This document shows, piece after piece, positions 1 to 8,632 of a stretch of 64,000 bases of DNA (positions are counted from its first letter, which is position 1; each line of letters opens with the position of its first letter). The DNA comes from Paraburkholderia xenovorans LB400. Its GTDB lineage: Bacteria; Pseudomonadota; Gammaproteobacteria; Burkholderiales; Burkholderiaceae. A program made the translations under genes and the position numbers. A model generated the notes under the pieces. It made no database searches. It saw only the letters and a list, made by a program, of their open reading frames with translations, and was not told the origin of the DNA. The stretch lies in NCBI RefSeq assembly GCF_000013645.1, contig NC_007953.1, positions 372,001 to 436,000 on the forward strand, written 5' to 3'.

Positions 1-1063
1 CATATCCGTGCGCGACCGCGTAGATGTGATCGGCGGCCCATTGGGCGAGCCCGGAATCGCTGATCGCGGACGACAGCGACAACGCACCGCCCAGCAGAAA
101 CAGCGTGCCCCAAATGGTCCGCTCCTGAATGTCCTTCCAGCCGAAGCGCATCACGCCGGGAGCGAACATCAGCGCAAGCGCGATCAACGCGACGATTTCG
201 GATTGCAGATGGTGAAGCGACTCGGTCGCCCACATTGCCCCTACGAAGGCGAATACCAGAAGTACCGTCAAATCCTGGCGCGCGACCGGCGGCAGTTTGC
301 GGCGCTCTTCAATGATTGCCTGCCGCCCGCCCGGGACCGGTACACCACGCGACTTGAAGTAGCGCTGAACCCAGAATTGCGTCAGGACGAACATCCCCAG
401 ATACGGCCACTGCAACCGGAGCCACGAGAAGTAGGAGATCCGCAGGCCCAACTGCTTTTCGAGCAGGCCAGAGACAACCATGTTCGGTAGATGCGCCGTC
501 AGAATGCACATGCCGCTGATCATCGAACCGTAGACGAGTGTCTGGATTACGATGGCCTTTCGGGCGTCACGCTCACGCGCGCTGTTACCGAACAAGCCGA
601 TGATGCCGTTGGTCACGGGCAGCAACGCGGCGGCCCGTGCATTGGCGGCGGGAACAACCAGTGACATCACGAAGTTGACAATAAACATCGCCCAGATGAC
701 GCCGTTCGCGGAACGTACCTTGAGTTTGTCGAGCAGTACCAGCGCAATACGGCGGTCGAGGCCAGCCGCCTGCATGATCGCGGAGAACAGGAACGCGGCG
801 AGGCACAGGAAAACGACCGGTGCGGCAAAGCCGCTGGCAGCCTTGGGAAAAGGCGTTACTGCATGCGACAACACCAGCAGCATGGGTAGCAAGATACCGC
901 TGATGCCGACGGGAATGGCTTCGCTGATCCATACGATCGCCACCCACGCGACTACGGCGAGCGTGGCTCTGCCTTGATGGGTCAATCCTTGTGGCGTGGG
1001 TAATACCCACGCGATCACGATGAAGCACAACCAGGCAAGGAGGAAGCCAGCTCGTGCCTTCAA
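1..1063 (-). CDS. DASS (SLC13) family anion/dicarboxylate transporter, C-terminus cut by window edge
   Basis: The complement of the first kilobase reads as one open frame rich in transmembrane helices. Near the N-terminus are a hydrophobic helix (LLAWLCFIVIAWVLP) and the segment WISEAIPVGISGILLP, typical of divalent anion:sodium symporters. The conserved helix-turn stretch with Asn-Ala-Arg-Ala (VVPAANARAAALLPV) and LTAHLPNMVV follow. Such proteins import di- and tricarboxylates or sulfonates across the inner membrane with Na+. No ATG fits the start; TTG at 1063 is my choice, but the frame stays open further upstream. The C-terminal third lies outside the window. It is divergent from the GntR regulator, which is its likely regulator. 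Substrate cannot be told. Confidence 0.75.
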   Translation of the reverse strand, partial: MKARAGFLLAWLCFIVIAWVLPTPQGLTHQGRATLAVVAWVAIVWISEAIPVGISGILLPMLLVLSHAVTPFPKAASGFAAPVVFLCLAAFLFSAIMQAAGLDRRIALVLLDKLKVRSANGVIWAMFIVNFVMSLVVPAANARAAALLPVTNGIIGLFGNSARERDARKAIVIQTLVYGSMISGMCILTAHLPNMVVSGLLEKQLGLRISYFSWLRLQWPYLGMFVLTQFWVQRYFKSRGVPVPGGRQAIIEERRKLPPVARQDLTVLLVFAFVGAMWATESLHHLQSEIVALIALALMFAPGVMRFGWKDIQERTIWGTLFLLGGALSLSSAISDSGLAQWAADHIYAVAHGY

Positions 1064-1240
1064 TAACGATCTCGCGGATTCGCAAAAGGGCTCCGGTAGG
1101 CGACTATCAGGTATCGTTGCCGGCTGGCTTCCCCGTGCGAGTGATGGAAGCTCCGATGTTTCATGTGTCAATTCAGGCTCCTGTGATCGGGCCCGACCGC
1201 AAACGCCAGGCCTCCGGCATGGCTCGCCGGAAAGTTGGCA

Positions 1241-1252
1241 TAATACGTATTA
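1241..1252. promoter_or_regulatory. Perfect 12-bp palindrome, candidate GntR operator
   Basis: TAATACGTATTA is a perfect palindrome and is followed directly by a further half site (ATAC). It lies between the divergent DASS transporter and GntR regulator genes, where a HutC-type repressor would bind. The regulatory role is inference. Confidence 0.5.
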
Positions 1253-1356
1253 ATACAAGTTATGGTTCCAAGCAGTTTTCATATCGTTATACGGCTTGGT
1301 GGATAGACCGCTTTGCTGCTTTTGGGGGACTACGTCGTCGCCCGCAAGGAAAATGA

Positions 1357-2088
1357 ATGAGTTTGATCCGCGAGAATGCCACATCACTGTACGATCAGAT
1401 TGCCGCCACACTGCGCGACGAGATCGAACGGGGTGGCTATGAGCCTTCGGGGAAATTGCCGTCCGAAGCTGAGCTAAGCGAGCGCTTCGGCGTGAGTCGC
1501 GTGACAGTTCGGCTCGCGATTGGAAAGCTGGTTAGCGACAGCCTTGTCGAGCGCAAACAGGGTAAAGGCACGTTTGCAACAGGTAAGCGCTTTCGGCATC
1601 GGCTCGACGCGCTGCATGGGTTTTACGATTCTCTGGCTCGTCAGGGCGTCCATCCGCAGATGAAGCTCTTGCGGATGGACCAGGCAAAAAAGCTGCCGCC
1701 AGCGATGCACGGCGTTTTCGCGCCTTCCATCAAGACGGCCGTCTATCTGGAACGCCTTCATTCTGTGGACGACGACGTGGTCGCACTCGCGCAAACCTGG
1801 CTGTTGCCCGAAGCCGGGGAGATTTCTGAACGGCTGGCGCAGACAAGGCCGACCTACGAAATCCTGGAGTCGTTGCCTGGATGGCGTCTTGCCCGTGCTG
1901 ACATGAGCATTACTGCGGTTCCGGCGTCTGGGGCTATTGCTATTCAACTGCAGGTTACGGAGCACACCCCACTACTCGTAATGAAACGCACCTCGCGGTT
2001 AAGCGATGGCCGGGTTTGCGAAGCCACGCTATTCCATATCAGGCCTGAGCGCTATGAGTTCACGGTAAGTAGCGTCACGCATGCTTGA
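1357..2088 (+). CDS. GntR/HutC family transcriptional regulator with UTRA domain
   Basis: 243 aa. Residues about 8-75 form the GntR winged helix (LYDQIAATLRDEIERGGY, then LPSEAELSERFGVSRVTVR). Residues about 95-240 match the UTRA ligand-binding fold (LERLHSVDDDVVALAQTWLL; later AIAIQLQVTEHTPLLVMKR). HutC-subfamily proteins usually repress a neighbouring transport or catabolic gene and release DNA when they bind a small metabolite. The ATG has few obvious Shine-Dalgarno bases but agrees with the domain start. It is divergent from the DASS transporter across a gap of about 290 bp that contains a perfect palindrome. The ligand is unknown. Confidence 0.88.
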   Translation: MSLIRENATSLYDQIAATLRDEIERGGYEPSGKLPSEAELSERFGVSRVTVRLAIGKLVSDSLVERKQGKGTFATGKRFRHRLDALHGFYDSLARQGVHPQMKLLRMDQAKKLPPAMHGVFAPSIKTAVYLERLHSVDDDVVALAQTWLLPEAGEISERLAQTRPTYEILESLPGWRLARADMSITAVPASGAIAIQLQVTEHTPLLVMKRTSRLSDGRVCEATLFHIRPERYEFTVSSVTHA

Positions 2089-2193
2089 TCTGGTGACAGC
2101 AGTAGCAGATTTTCTCGAAGCTTCCAGATCAGGGCAGACTCAGCCAGTTCAACTGGCGGGTGTGAGCCGGGGCACCTGGAACGGAACTCAGAA

Positions 2194-2380
2194 TCAGGCC
2201 GGCGCTTTGTCGGCGAAGCCGCATGCCGGCTGGCCCCCTTCGAGCGCTTGCGGACAATAGCGCTCGACCGCCTGTCGCGAGCCAACGCCCGCATACCACG
2301 CGCGCAGCGCGGACAGGGGCGCAGTGTCGGGAAAGGGTCGTGGCGGCGCAACGTCTGGCATCCGGAGGTTATAGGCAATG
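2194..2380 (-). pseudogene. Remnant of the N-terminus of a large tyrosine-integrase-like gene
   Basis: A minus-strand frame encodes PFPDTAPLSALRAWYAGV, then SRQAVERYCPQALEGGQ, and stops. From memory this resembles the first ~60 residues of a family of long Burkholderia phage-integrase-like proteins that start with an L-R-A-W-Y-x-G motif. No catalytic Arg-His-Tyr region follows, so if the match is right this is only an N-terminal scar. Identification is tentative. Confidence 0.35.
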
Positions 2381-2444
2381 GGATGGCCGCGGAGCTGCGG
2401 TCCGGTGTGACACGTTTCCCGAAATGGAAGTGTCTGCCAGAATG

Positions 2445-2476
2445 ATCCTATCGATAATAAGGAGTATTGATAGGAT
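2445..2476. repeat. Inverted repeat, 12-bp arms, 8-nt spacer
   Basis: ATCCTATCGATA and TATTGATAGGAT pair at 11 of 12 positions around the spacer ATAAGGAG. It lies beside the integrase remnant and about 170 bp upstream of the amidase start. It could be an operator, a recombination-site relic or a hairpin. Confidence 0.55.
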
Positions 2477-2649
2477 ATGATATCTTGCCTCCGATGCCAG
2501 CTACTGGATGATGGCAAGCTATGGACTTGACTCAATCCGGCAACGGAACTTACTTTCGTCTAGTGAGTCACCCCTGAGGGTACAGCGTAAAGAAACTTGT
2601 CGGTTATACACGCTGCCCCTTGCGCTGAATACAAAGAAGGAACAACAAC

Positions 2650-3641
2650 ATGAGTAAAAAACAACAAGCACTGCCAGGCGAAATGGTCGATTCGAGACGG
2701 CGTGATTTTCTGGCAACGACTTCGTTGTGGTCAGCAGCTACATTGGTGTTGCCGATTGGGGGATGTGGGAGCAGCATTGCGCAGGGGGTGTCGGATGCCG
2801 CCTATATGATCGATACGTCGATTCAGTCTCCGAACCAGGACTCGCGTGTGCGCACACTGGTGCTGCATTACACTGCCCAAACGCTTGCGGATTCCATCGC
2901 ATCGCTGACGGACTCGCAAAAGCAGGTCAGTTCCACTATCTCGTACCTGATGAGGCCGACGGCGGTGAGCGCTTCCGTGTTTATGCGCTTGTGCCGGAAC
3001 CTCGTCGCGCGTGGCATGCCGGTGTCAGCTACTGGCAGGGTGAGCGGATGCTCAATGCAAGTTCGGTCGGCATAGAGGTCGTCAACCTCGGCTTTCCCGC
3101 GCAGGACGAAAACGTGCCGCTGACGAATCGACGCTGGTATCCGTACGCACCCGCGCAAATCGCTGTGGTCGGCAAGCTCGCGGCTGATGTTGTCGCGCGT
3201 CACAAAATCCTGCCGCAAAAGGTCGTCGGGCATTCCGACATCGCACCGGGGCGCAAATTCGACCCGGGTCCACTGTTTCCATGGCAAAAGCTATACGAGC
3301 AGTACCAGGTGGGAGCGTGGCCCGACGCGGAAGCGATAAGCTATTACCGCAGCTATCAACCATTCCGCGGGGACATTGCAGAACTACAGGCGATGTTACT
3401 CGCGTATGGTTACGACACGCCGCAAACGGGCGTGCTCGATGCACAAACCCTCAGCGTCGTCGGGGCGTTCCAGATGCATTTTCGTCCCGCGCAATACGAC
3501 GGTGTACCGGATGTCGAAACTGTGGCGATCCTCAATGCGCTACTGGAAAAATATTTTGGCCGAGGGCGTTCGCAGCTACGTCAAGCGGTGCCCGGACAGC
3601 TTGGCCCAGGAGGCGAAAACGAAAAAGGCGACGACTCGTAG
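2650..3641 (+). pseudogene. AmiD-type N-acetylmuramoyl-L-alanine amidase with peptidoglycan-binding domain, frameshifted
   Basis: The first frame gives a twin-arginine-like start (DSRRRDFLATTS), a lipobox (LPIGGC) and the opening of an Amidase_2 domain (VRTLVLHYTAQ). The protein then continues one frame over with HYLVPDE, SSVGIEVVNLGFP and KVVGHSDIAPGRKFDPGP. The histidine in LHYTAQ and the final H-x-D-x-A-P-G-R-K-x-D-P motif are the Zn and catalytic residues of this family. A C-terminal PG_binding_1 domain follows (ELQAMLLAYGYDTPQTG). Loss of one base at about 2932-2934, inside TCAGTTCCACTATC, explains the break; restoring one C rebuilds QVSSHYLVPD. Family members are outer-membrane lipoproteins that cleave amide bonds in recycled muropeptides. 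Both halves look otherwise intact, so a recent mutation or a sequencing error are both possible. Confidence 0.72.
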
Positions 3642-4061
3642 CCTGCTCGGAGCGCAATCGGGCAACCGGGTTGGGGCGTTTTTTTGTTGCACCCGGCATT
3701 GACCGAACCGGCGAGGGCGCTCAGCGCCGTCTCGCCGGCCAGCAGTATCGTGCCGTGGGAGCAGTTGCGGTTACCGCGCGAGGTGGACGGCTCGGCTAGT
3801 GCCGATCGCGCGTCGCGCGCCATCTGCACATTCGATGCCACCTCGCAGCCAGGTTCGTTGCATGGAGCGAATTCGCCGAACTCACCCAAAATCCGTCGAT
3901 GGCTTTCTGACAGATTGTCATATCTGCCCGCATGCCATCTCGTTCCCGGCAAGTTGACAATACCCTTCAGCATTGTCTTCCGGTACTCCGTGACCGCTTT
4001 GTTCATAGCTGCCGGAACTTGCCATTACGGCTGTCAGCGAACGGACCGACTGTGGGAACCG
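3642..4061. other. Gap of about 420 bases, no convincing gene
   Basis: A T-run (3678-3685) after a weak CAAC-CGG-GTTG hairpin may end the amidase transcript. Open frames on both strands here have no recognisable domain. Confidence 0.4.
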
Positions 4062-4628
4062 TCAGAAGTTATATTGCACATAAATCTCGCTGAAGTTGAT
4101 ACCCGGGTTCGGGTGCTCGAGGCCTGCGTTCGACAGATGCTGGAAGCGGAAACCGGCCTGATAGTTCTGATGGTCGCCGAATTGCGCACCGACACCGACC
4201 ATGTCGGCGAACTGGAATGACGACGAGAACGTCCGGTCCTGCGTTTCCCGTACATGCGATAGCAGCCGGACACCCACTCCGGCCTCTATATATGGGCGGA
4301 ACCAGCCCGAGCTCCTGACGAAGCGCAACACCGGCGTGAGTCCGAATTCCCAGATATCCGGATGGGTGGCGTGGTCTTCCCGGACGGCCCAGTAAGCGGC
4401 ATGGGCTTCGCCAACAACGGTGAAATGATAGCCACCGATTTCCCACCATTTCAGCCCCGGGTCCCAGACGATACCCAGATCGCCCTTTTTCACGTCATGG
4501 TCCGCGACACCTGCCGCCAGTTGCACGCCGAATCCGTCGGCACGCGCGCTTATTGACGTCGCCGCCAGCGCCAGGACCGCCGCGAGGCGCAGAATATTGT
4601 GTTGCTGGCAAATCTTTCTTTTCTGCAT
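4062..4628 (-). CDS. pagL: Lipid A 3-O-deacylase (PagL)
   Basis: 188 aa: a basic N-terminus, a signal peptide ending near SISARA, then an eight-strand outer-membrane barrel with aromatic ends and a C-terminal Phe. PagL removes the 3-linked R-3-hydroxy acyl chain from lipid A in the outer membrane, lowering TLR4 stimulation and changing barrier properties. The signature FQHLSNAGLEHPNPGIN places the catalytic His at about residue 164 and Ser at 166. The third triad residue, Glu in the Pseudomonas enzyme as I recall it, corresponds here to Asn178, a substitution worth noting. The next gene upstream on the same strand is lpxO, so the two probably form a lipid A remodelling pair with a gap of about 110 bp. 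Confidence 0.88.
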   Translation of the reverse strand: MQKRKICQQHNILRLAAVLALAATSISARADGFGVQLAAGVADHDVKKGDLGIVWDPGLKWWEIGGYHFTVVGEAHAAYWAVREDHATHPDIWEFGLTPVLRFVRSSGWFRPYIEAGVGVRLLSHVRETQDRTFSSSFQFADMVGVGAQFGDHQNYQAGFRFQHLSNAGLEHPNPGINFSEIYVQYNF

Positions 4629-4737
4629 GGATATCCTGAAAGGTTAAACAGCGGCGATTGCGCGCCTCGATGCCATCGGACGCCATGCGTGCGAACCCGG
4701 CTGACCAGCGGGTAATTAGCGACGAAAGCGGTCTTCT

Positions 4738-5637
4738 TTATCGCCAGAAGATGGCCAGTGCAATTGCGATGAACAGGCACCACTTCACAACGTAATAGAC
4801 CGTGCGGTTCCACGCCTTCAGCCGCTTGCCCGCGCGGCGGACCATGTAAAGGTAACGGAAGATCCTGTTCAGTCCGCCAGTATAATCGCCGGTTTCGTTT
4901 GGCGACGCCGCCGCGCGCATCAGGAAACTGCCGATTGCGCGATTGATGGCCCGCGCCCAGCGATATTTCATCGGCCGCTCGATGTCGCAAAAGAGGATGA
5001 TGCGGTCCTCCTGGGTGTCATTGAAGGCGTAATGCAAATAGGTTTCGTCAAAGACAATATCCTCGCCGTCTCGCCACGAGTATGTTTCGCCGTCGACGAC
5101 AATGGCGCAGCCATCGTGGTTCGGTGTGGCGAGACCGAGGTGGTAGCGTAATGCGCCGGCGTAGGGATCGCGATGCAGTCCCAGCCGTCCGCCCGGGGGC
5201 AACTGGGCGAACATGGCGGCCTTCACGGAAGGTATCCGTCCGAGTAGTTCAACCGTGCGAGGGCAAAGCGCCACAGCCGACGGATGGGGCCTACCGTACC
5301 ATTTCAGATAGAAGCGGCGCCAGCCGTTGCGGAAGAACGAGTTGAATCCAATGTCGTTATATGCTGTGGCGGCGCGGATGTGACTGGCATCGCGCAAGGC
5401 GAATGCTTCGTCGCGAATGGTTCGCCACTCCTCTTTTAGAAGCTTCAATTCGGGAAAGCGCGAGGGCGGCAGATACGGTTGTGCTGGAAGAGCGGAAAAG
5501 AGATAGACGAAACCGTTCAGCGGCGCGGTAAATGTCGAGTGATCCGACAGCTGCCGGAAAAATCCGTGACGCACCTTGCCGCGCGAGTGCGTCCAGGCCG
5601 CACTGACTGCAAACAGCAACAGGACAAGCCAGCGCAT
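4738..5637 (-). CDS. lpxO: LpxO-type lipid A 2-hydroxylase (aspartyl/asparaginyl beta-hydroxylase family)
   Basis: 299 aa with one hydrophobic segment at each end (residues about 1-16 and about 280-298), which would anchor a cytoplasmic catalytic domain to the inner membrane. The non-haem iron site is visible as His155-x-Asp157 (RLGLHRDPYAG) and His202 (YLHYAFNDT), and Arg212 (EDRIILFCD) should bind 2-oxoglutarate. LpxO adds a 2-hydroxyl to the secondary myristate of lipid A using O2 and 2-oxoglutarate. It lies next to pagL on the same strand, which supports the lipid A assignment over a protein hydroxylase. The ATG at 5637 has no strong ribosome-binding site but agrees with the membrane anchor. 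Confidence 0.85.
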   Translation of the reverse strand: MRWLVLLLFAVSAAWTHSRGKVRHGFFRQLSDHSTFTAPLNGFVYLFSALPAQPYLPPSRFPELKLLKEEWRTIRDEAFALRDASHIRAATAYNDIGFNSFFRNGWRRFYLKWYGRPHPSAVALCPRTVELLGRIPSVKAAMFAQLPPGGRLGLHRDPYAGALRYHLGLATPNHDGCAIVVDGETYSWRDGEDIVFDETYLHYAFNDTQEDRIILFCDIERPMKYRWARAINRAIGSFLMRAAASPNETGDYTGGLNRIFRYLYMVRRAGKRLKAWNRTVYYVVKWCLFIAIALAIFWR

Positions 5638-6493
5638 TGTTCACACCTGCGTACGTTTCGCGTGGGTGTCACTCACTGCCTCTGTCATCGCGACCACGGC
5701 ATGGTGTGCGAGCGTGATCACGCGAGGCGATGGGCGTGCCATTACCCCGGCGTCCTGCGCTGCGCGCCTCACATCTGGCCGATGTGACGGCAGCGTACTC
5801 GCATAAAAACGGCTTCCAGTTCGTACGAAGATCATGGGCCTGTTTCCCGGTCGGTACGGTGGGCCATTGGAGCCCGACTGTACCGGCGCAATCGTCCCTG
5901 AAGGGACGGGTGACTGATCGATATCGGCCGACGTATCAGGCACAACGAACCCGTTATCCGTTACCCGGGTTCTGCGGATCGACGGGCCACCACAATATAC
6001 CCTCCGGTTCCATACCCAAGCCGGAACACGTAATCGCCGGACAATCGCGACTTATATTCATTGCATGATGAATATAAGTCACTGGTATAGCGCTGTCAAT
6101 CACGGGACAGGCGAGGTAAATACGCCAGCTCAGGTGCACGCACGTTCGCATCGTTGTTGCTTCCGATGCCGGTTGAGCCGCCTGACTGAGCGACGTCGAT
6201 GATGACATTCGCTGCGGGGCGGTCCGGTTCCTGCTACGCCTCTTCCGCGTTCGCGGCAAAGGGGACGTAGGATCTGGTTACGGTATCGCGAGGCCACCGA
6301 TCTGTAACGCATGGACCTCGGGGATGGCGAACTGGGACAGCTTTGCTTTGAGCCGTTGCTTGTACAATTTGCCTCTTGATCGAGGCAAGCCAGTTCTTGC
6401 CCGCGAAAATCCCGGGGTCGTTGGTTCGGTTCGCCCCGCCCCGGAACCTGCCTGACAGCAATCGATGGCTATCAGTATTTCATCAGGGTTCGT
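5638..6493. other. Long intergenic region, no gene seen
   Basis: About 850 bases between lpxO and the IclR regulator. Short open frames on both strands resemble nothing I know. The only clear structure is the inverted repeat at 6049-6080. Confidence 0.5.
6049..6080. repeat. Perfect 13-bp inverted repeat with 6-nt spacer
   Basis: GACTTATATTCAT and ATGAATATAAGTC are exact reverse complements around TGCATG. It stands in an AT-rich island, 410 bp upstream of the IclR gene. The absence of a T-run argues against a terminator; an operator is possible. Confidence 0.65.
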
Positions 6494-7291
6494 ATGGCAA
6501 AGTCGGCGTTGCGCGTGCTGGAAATTATGGAGTTCGTCGCTACTCATAAGGCGGGATGTGCCACTCATACGGAAATTTCACAAGCGCTGGGTATTCCAAA
6601 AAGCAGCCTCACTGCCTTGTTAACGGACCTGCAGCGTCCCGGGTACCTCGAACTCGATCGCGAAACGGGACGATATGCGATCGGTTCGCAGGTCATGTTT
6701 CTTGCGCATGCCTATCTCCGGAACCTGAATATCGTTCGGCTCGGCACTCCCGTCGTTCATGACGTGTTCCTGAAGCTCAACGTCTACACGACGATGGTCA
6801 TTCCGAAGGGCGACATGTGCCTCGTCGTTTGCTCGGAATCACTTCCTTCGCCGCTGGCACATTCGTTGAGCATTGGGCAGCATATTCCCATGCTGCATAG
6901 CGCGCTGGGTCGGGCCATTCTCGCGTTTCTCGAGCCCGAGGAAGTCGAGCGTTTCCTTCACGACTACACGCCGACTCCCTATACCGACCGCACGAAAACA
7001 GGTATTGAAGAAGTGCGCAAGGCGTTGGCACAGGTCCGCAAGGCAGGCTTTGCTCACATGCAGGGCGAGTACTTGCCGGGTATCATCGGCATTGCCGTGC
7101 CCGTGTTCAACCTGGAAAATCGCCCGATTGCCGCCATCGGCATAGGTATTCCGGCCGTGGAAGGCACCACGGAATTCGAAAAGCGTATCTGCAAGCAACT
7201 GCTGCACAGTGCCGATACGCTGTCGCGCCGGCTTGGCGCGAAACTCAAACCGACACCCAGCAAGCTGCTTCGCAAGGGCGAGGAGGAATAA
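6494..7291 (+). CDS. IclR family transcriptional regulator
   Basis: 265 aa. Residues about 1-65 are the winged helix-turn-helix (SALRVLEIMEFVATHKAG; HTEISQALGIPKSSLTALL). Residues about 80-250 form the IclR effector-binding domain, with HSALGRAILAFLEPEEVE and the sequence IIGIAVPVFNLENRPIAAIG lining the ligand cavity. IclR proteins activate or repress adjacent catabolic operons in response to aromatic or short-chain acids. It sits convergent with a porin gene and about 1.3 kb from the thiolase/permease/CoA-ligase cluster, which is its most likely target. Confidence 0.9.
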   Translation: MAKSALRVLEIMEFVATHKAGCATHTEISQALGIPKSSLTALLTDLQRPGYLELDRETGRYAIGSQVMFLAHAYLRNLNIVRLGTPVVHDVFLKLNVYTTMVIPKGDMCLVVCSESLPSPLAHSLSIGQHIPMLHSALGRAILAFLEPEEVERFLHDYTPTPYTDRTKTGIEEVRKALAQVRKAGFAHMQGEYLPGIIGIAVPVFNLENRPIAAIGIGIPAVEGTTEFEKRICKQLLHSADTLSRRLGAKLKPTPSKLLRKGEEE

Positions 7292-7330
7292 ACCCGCCAG
7301 GGCACGACGTTATCGCGCCTTGACGGGGTT
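7291..7330. terminator. Candidate bidirectional terminator between iclR and porin
   Basis: AACCCGCCAGGGC and GCGCCTTGACGGGGTT form an imperfect stem of about 14 pairs in the short convergent gap. There is no long T-run, so this is only a candidate. Confidence 0.4.
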
Positions 7331-7345
7331 CCCGCCGTTTCGCCG

Positions 7346-8464
7346 TCAGAAGGTCGTGCGCAGACTCAGACTGGCTCCCAGTACCTGACGTACGCCCGGG
7401 GCCGTGCCGAGCGGGGAGTTCGGGTCGTTGACCGACGCACCCGATATCCGGCTGTCGTCGACCTCCAGATAGAGATCGGTGTGCTTGCTGAGAATGTAGT
7501 CGGCTATGCCATATAGCGTCTGGAGCTGACCGTTGCGGCCGGGCGCCACGTTCCGCGCGTGGTCGTAGGCGTATGAAATGGTGAAACGCCAGTCGGGGAG
7601 CGGCTGGTAGGCCGCGCCGAGCCGGATGAACTGGTCGATCCGGTTGACGGTCTGGGCACCATACGCGGTCGTCGCATTGTTCATGATGTTGGTATTGGCG
7701 AGCGCTGCGGAGGTACCCGCTGCCCCGATCGCAAACCCGGCATCGCGCTTCGTGTAAATATAGTAGGCGTACAGCGATGTCTTGCCGAATCCATAGTTCG
7801 CGCCGGCCTGGCCCACTACCAGCTTGTGGGATGCGGCGTCTTTCGATTGCTGGCCGAAGATGCCAAGCTTGCCGCCGCCGAATCCGTAATACAACGCGCC
7901 CGAGGTGGTGCTCCCGATGCTGGTGTTGCCGGGTTGGCCGCCGAACGAGTGCTGCAGATTTAAACTGAGCGGGCCTAACTGGTTAGTGTAGTCGACGGTA
8001 TTATCGTAGCGGCACCCCACCAGAAACAGTTCCCAGTCGGTTGCCGTGATGTTGCCTCCACCAATGGCGTCGAAGGTAAACGCATCGAAACTGAATGCGC
8101 TACCGTACTGGCGCCCGACCTTGAGCGTGCCGAATTTCTGGTTGGCGAGCCCCATCCAGGCGTAGCGGCCGAAAAGCTGACCCTGCTGGTCGATCTTCCC
8201 CGTCGCCGCGTTGAAGCCGCCTTGCAGGTCGAAAATCGCATGGGTTCCGCCTCCCAGATCCTCGTCGCCGCGCAGGCCGAAACGGTTTCCGCTGATCGCA
8301 CCTTCCGACATGCCGACGCTCGCACCCCTCGTGCCGGTACCGCCCGGATTGCTCTGGTAGCGGATTGCCTCGTCGATTACTCCGTAAAGCGTGACGCTCG
8401 ACTGTGCCATCGCGTGAGAACTCAAGACGATCGGCGCGACCAGAGCGAGATATTTTGCTTTCAT
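7346..8464 (-). CDS. Burkholderia-type general porin (OmpC-like)
   Basis: 372 aa from ATG 8464, chosen because AGGAG stands 6 bases upstream and the protein then opens with a signal peptide (MKAKYLALVAPIVLSSHAMA). The mature part starts QSSVTLYGVIDEAIRYQSN, the usual first strand of the trimeric 16-strand porins of this group. LGVRG-like glycine motifs (FGLRGDEDLGGG; KFGTLKVGRQYG) and a C-terminal Phe (LRTTF) follow. It allows diffusion of small hydrophilic solutes across the outer membrane. Its place between the IclR regulator and a catabolic cluster suggests it feeds that pathway. Confidence 0.9.
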   Translation of the reverse strand: MKAKYLALVAPIVLSSHAMAQSSVTLYGVIDEAIRYQSNPGGTGTRGASVGMSEGAISGNRFGLRGDEDLGGGTHAIFDLQGGFNAATGKIDQQGQLFGRYAWMGLANQKFGTLKVGRQYGSAFSFDAFTFDAIGGGNITATDWELFLVGCRYDNTVDYTNQLGPLSLNLQHSFGGQPGNTSIGSTTSGALYYGFGGGKLGIFGQQSKDAASHKLVVGQAGANYGFGKTSLYAYYIYTKRDAGFAIGAAGTSAALANTNIMNNATTAYGAQTVNRIDQFIRLGAAYQPLPDWRFTISYAYDHARNVAPGRNGQLQTLYGIADYILSKHTDLYLEVDDSRISGASVNDPNSPLGTAPGVRQVLGASLSLRTTF

Positions 8465-8506
8465 ACGTCTCCTAATGCCATCAAGCATGTTTTCTGTTTG
8501 ATTTGT

Positions 8507-8519
8507 AATACTAAGTATT
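8507..8519. promoter_or_regulatory. AATACT-N-AGTATT palindrome upstream of porin
   Basis: A 6-bp perfect dyad with a one-base centre lies about 43 bp upstream of the porin ATG, where a repressor or activator could overlap the promoter. The half site resembles that of the 1241-1252 palindrome. Confidence 0.4.
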
Positions 8520-8632
8520 GAATTGGTAAAACCACCTTTATTTCGGTCTCTCGTGTTGCCCACTCCGGAGCAGAGGCGTCGCCAACGAGGCGACGCGCCA
8601 TGCGAATGGTGCTGGAATTCCTGACCGATGCG

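Larger units (their letters stand above)
2089..2649. other. Gap with integrase remnant and inverted repeat
   Basis: About 560 bases with no intact gene. It holds a short minus-strand integrase-like remnant (2194-2380), a near-perfect inverted repeat (2445-2476) and presumably the promoter of the downstream amidase. Confidence 0.5.

Noticed and set aside
3655-3690. Terminator after the amidase
   Set aside because: Only a 4-bp stem (CAAC/GTTG) before the T-run; too weak to list as a feature.
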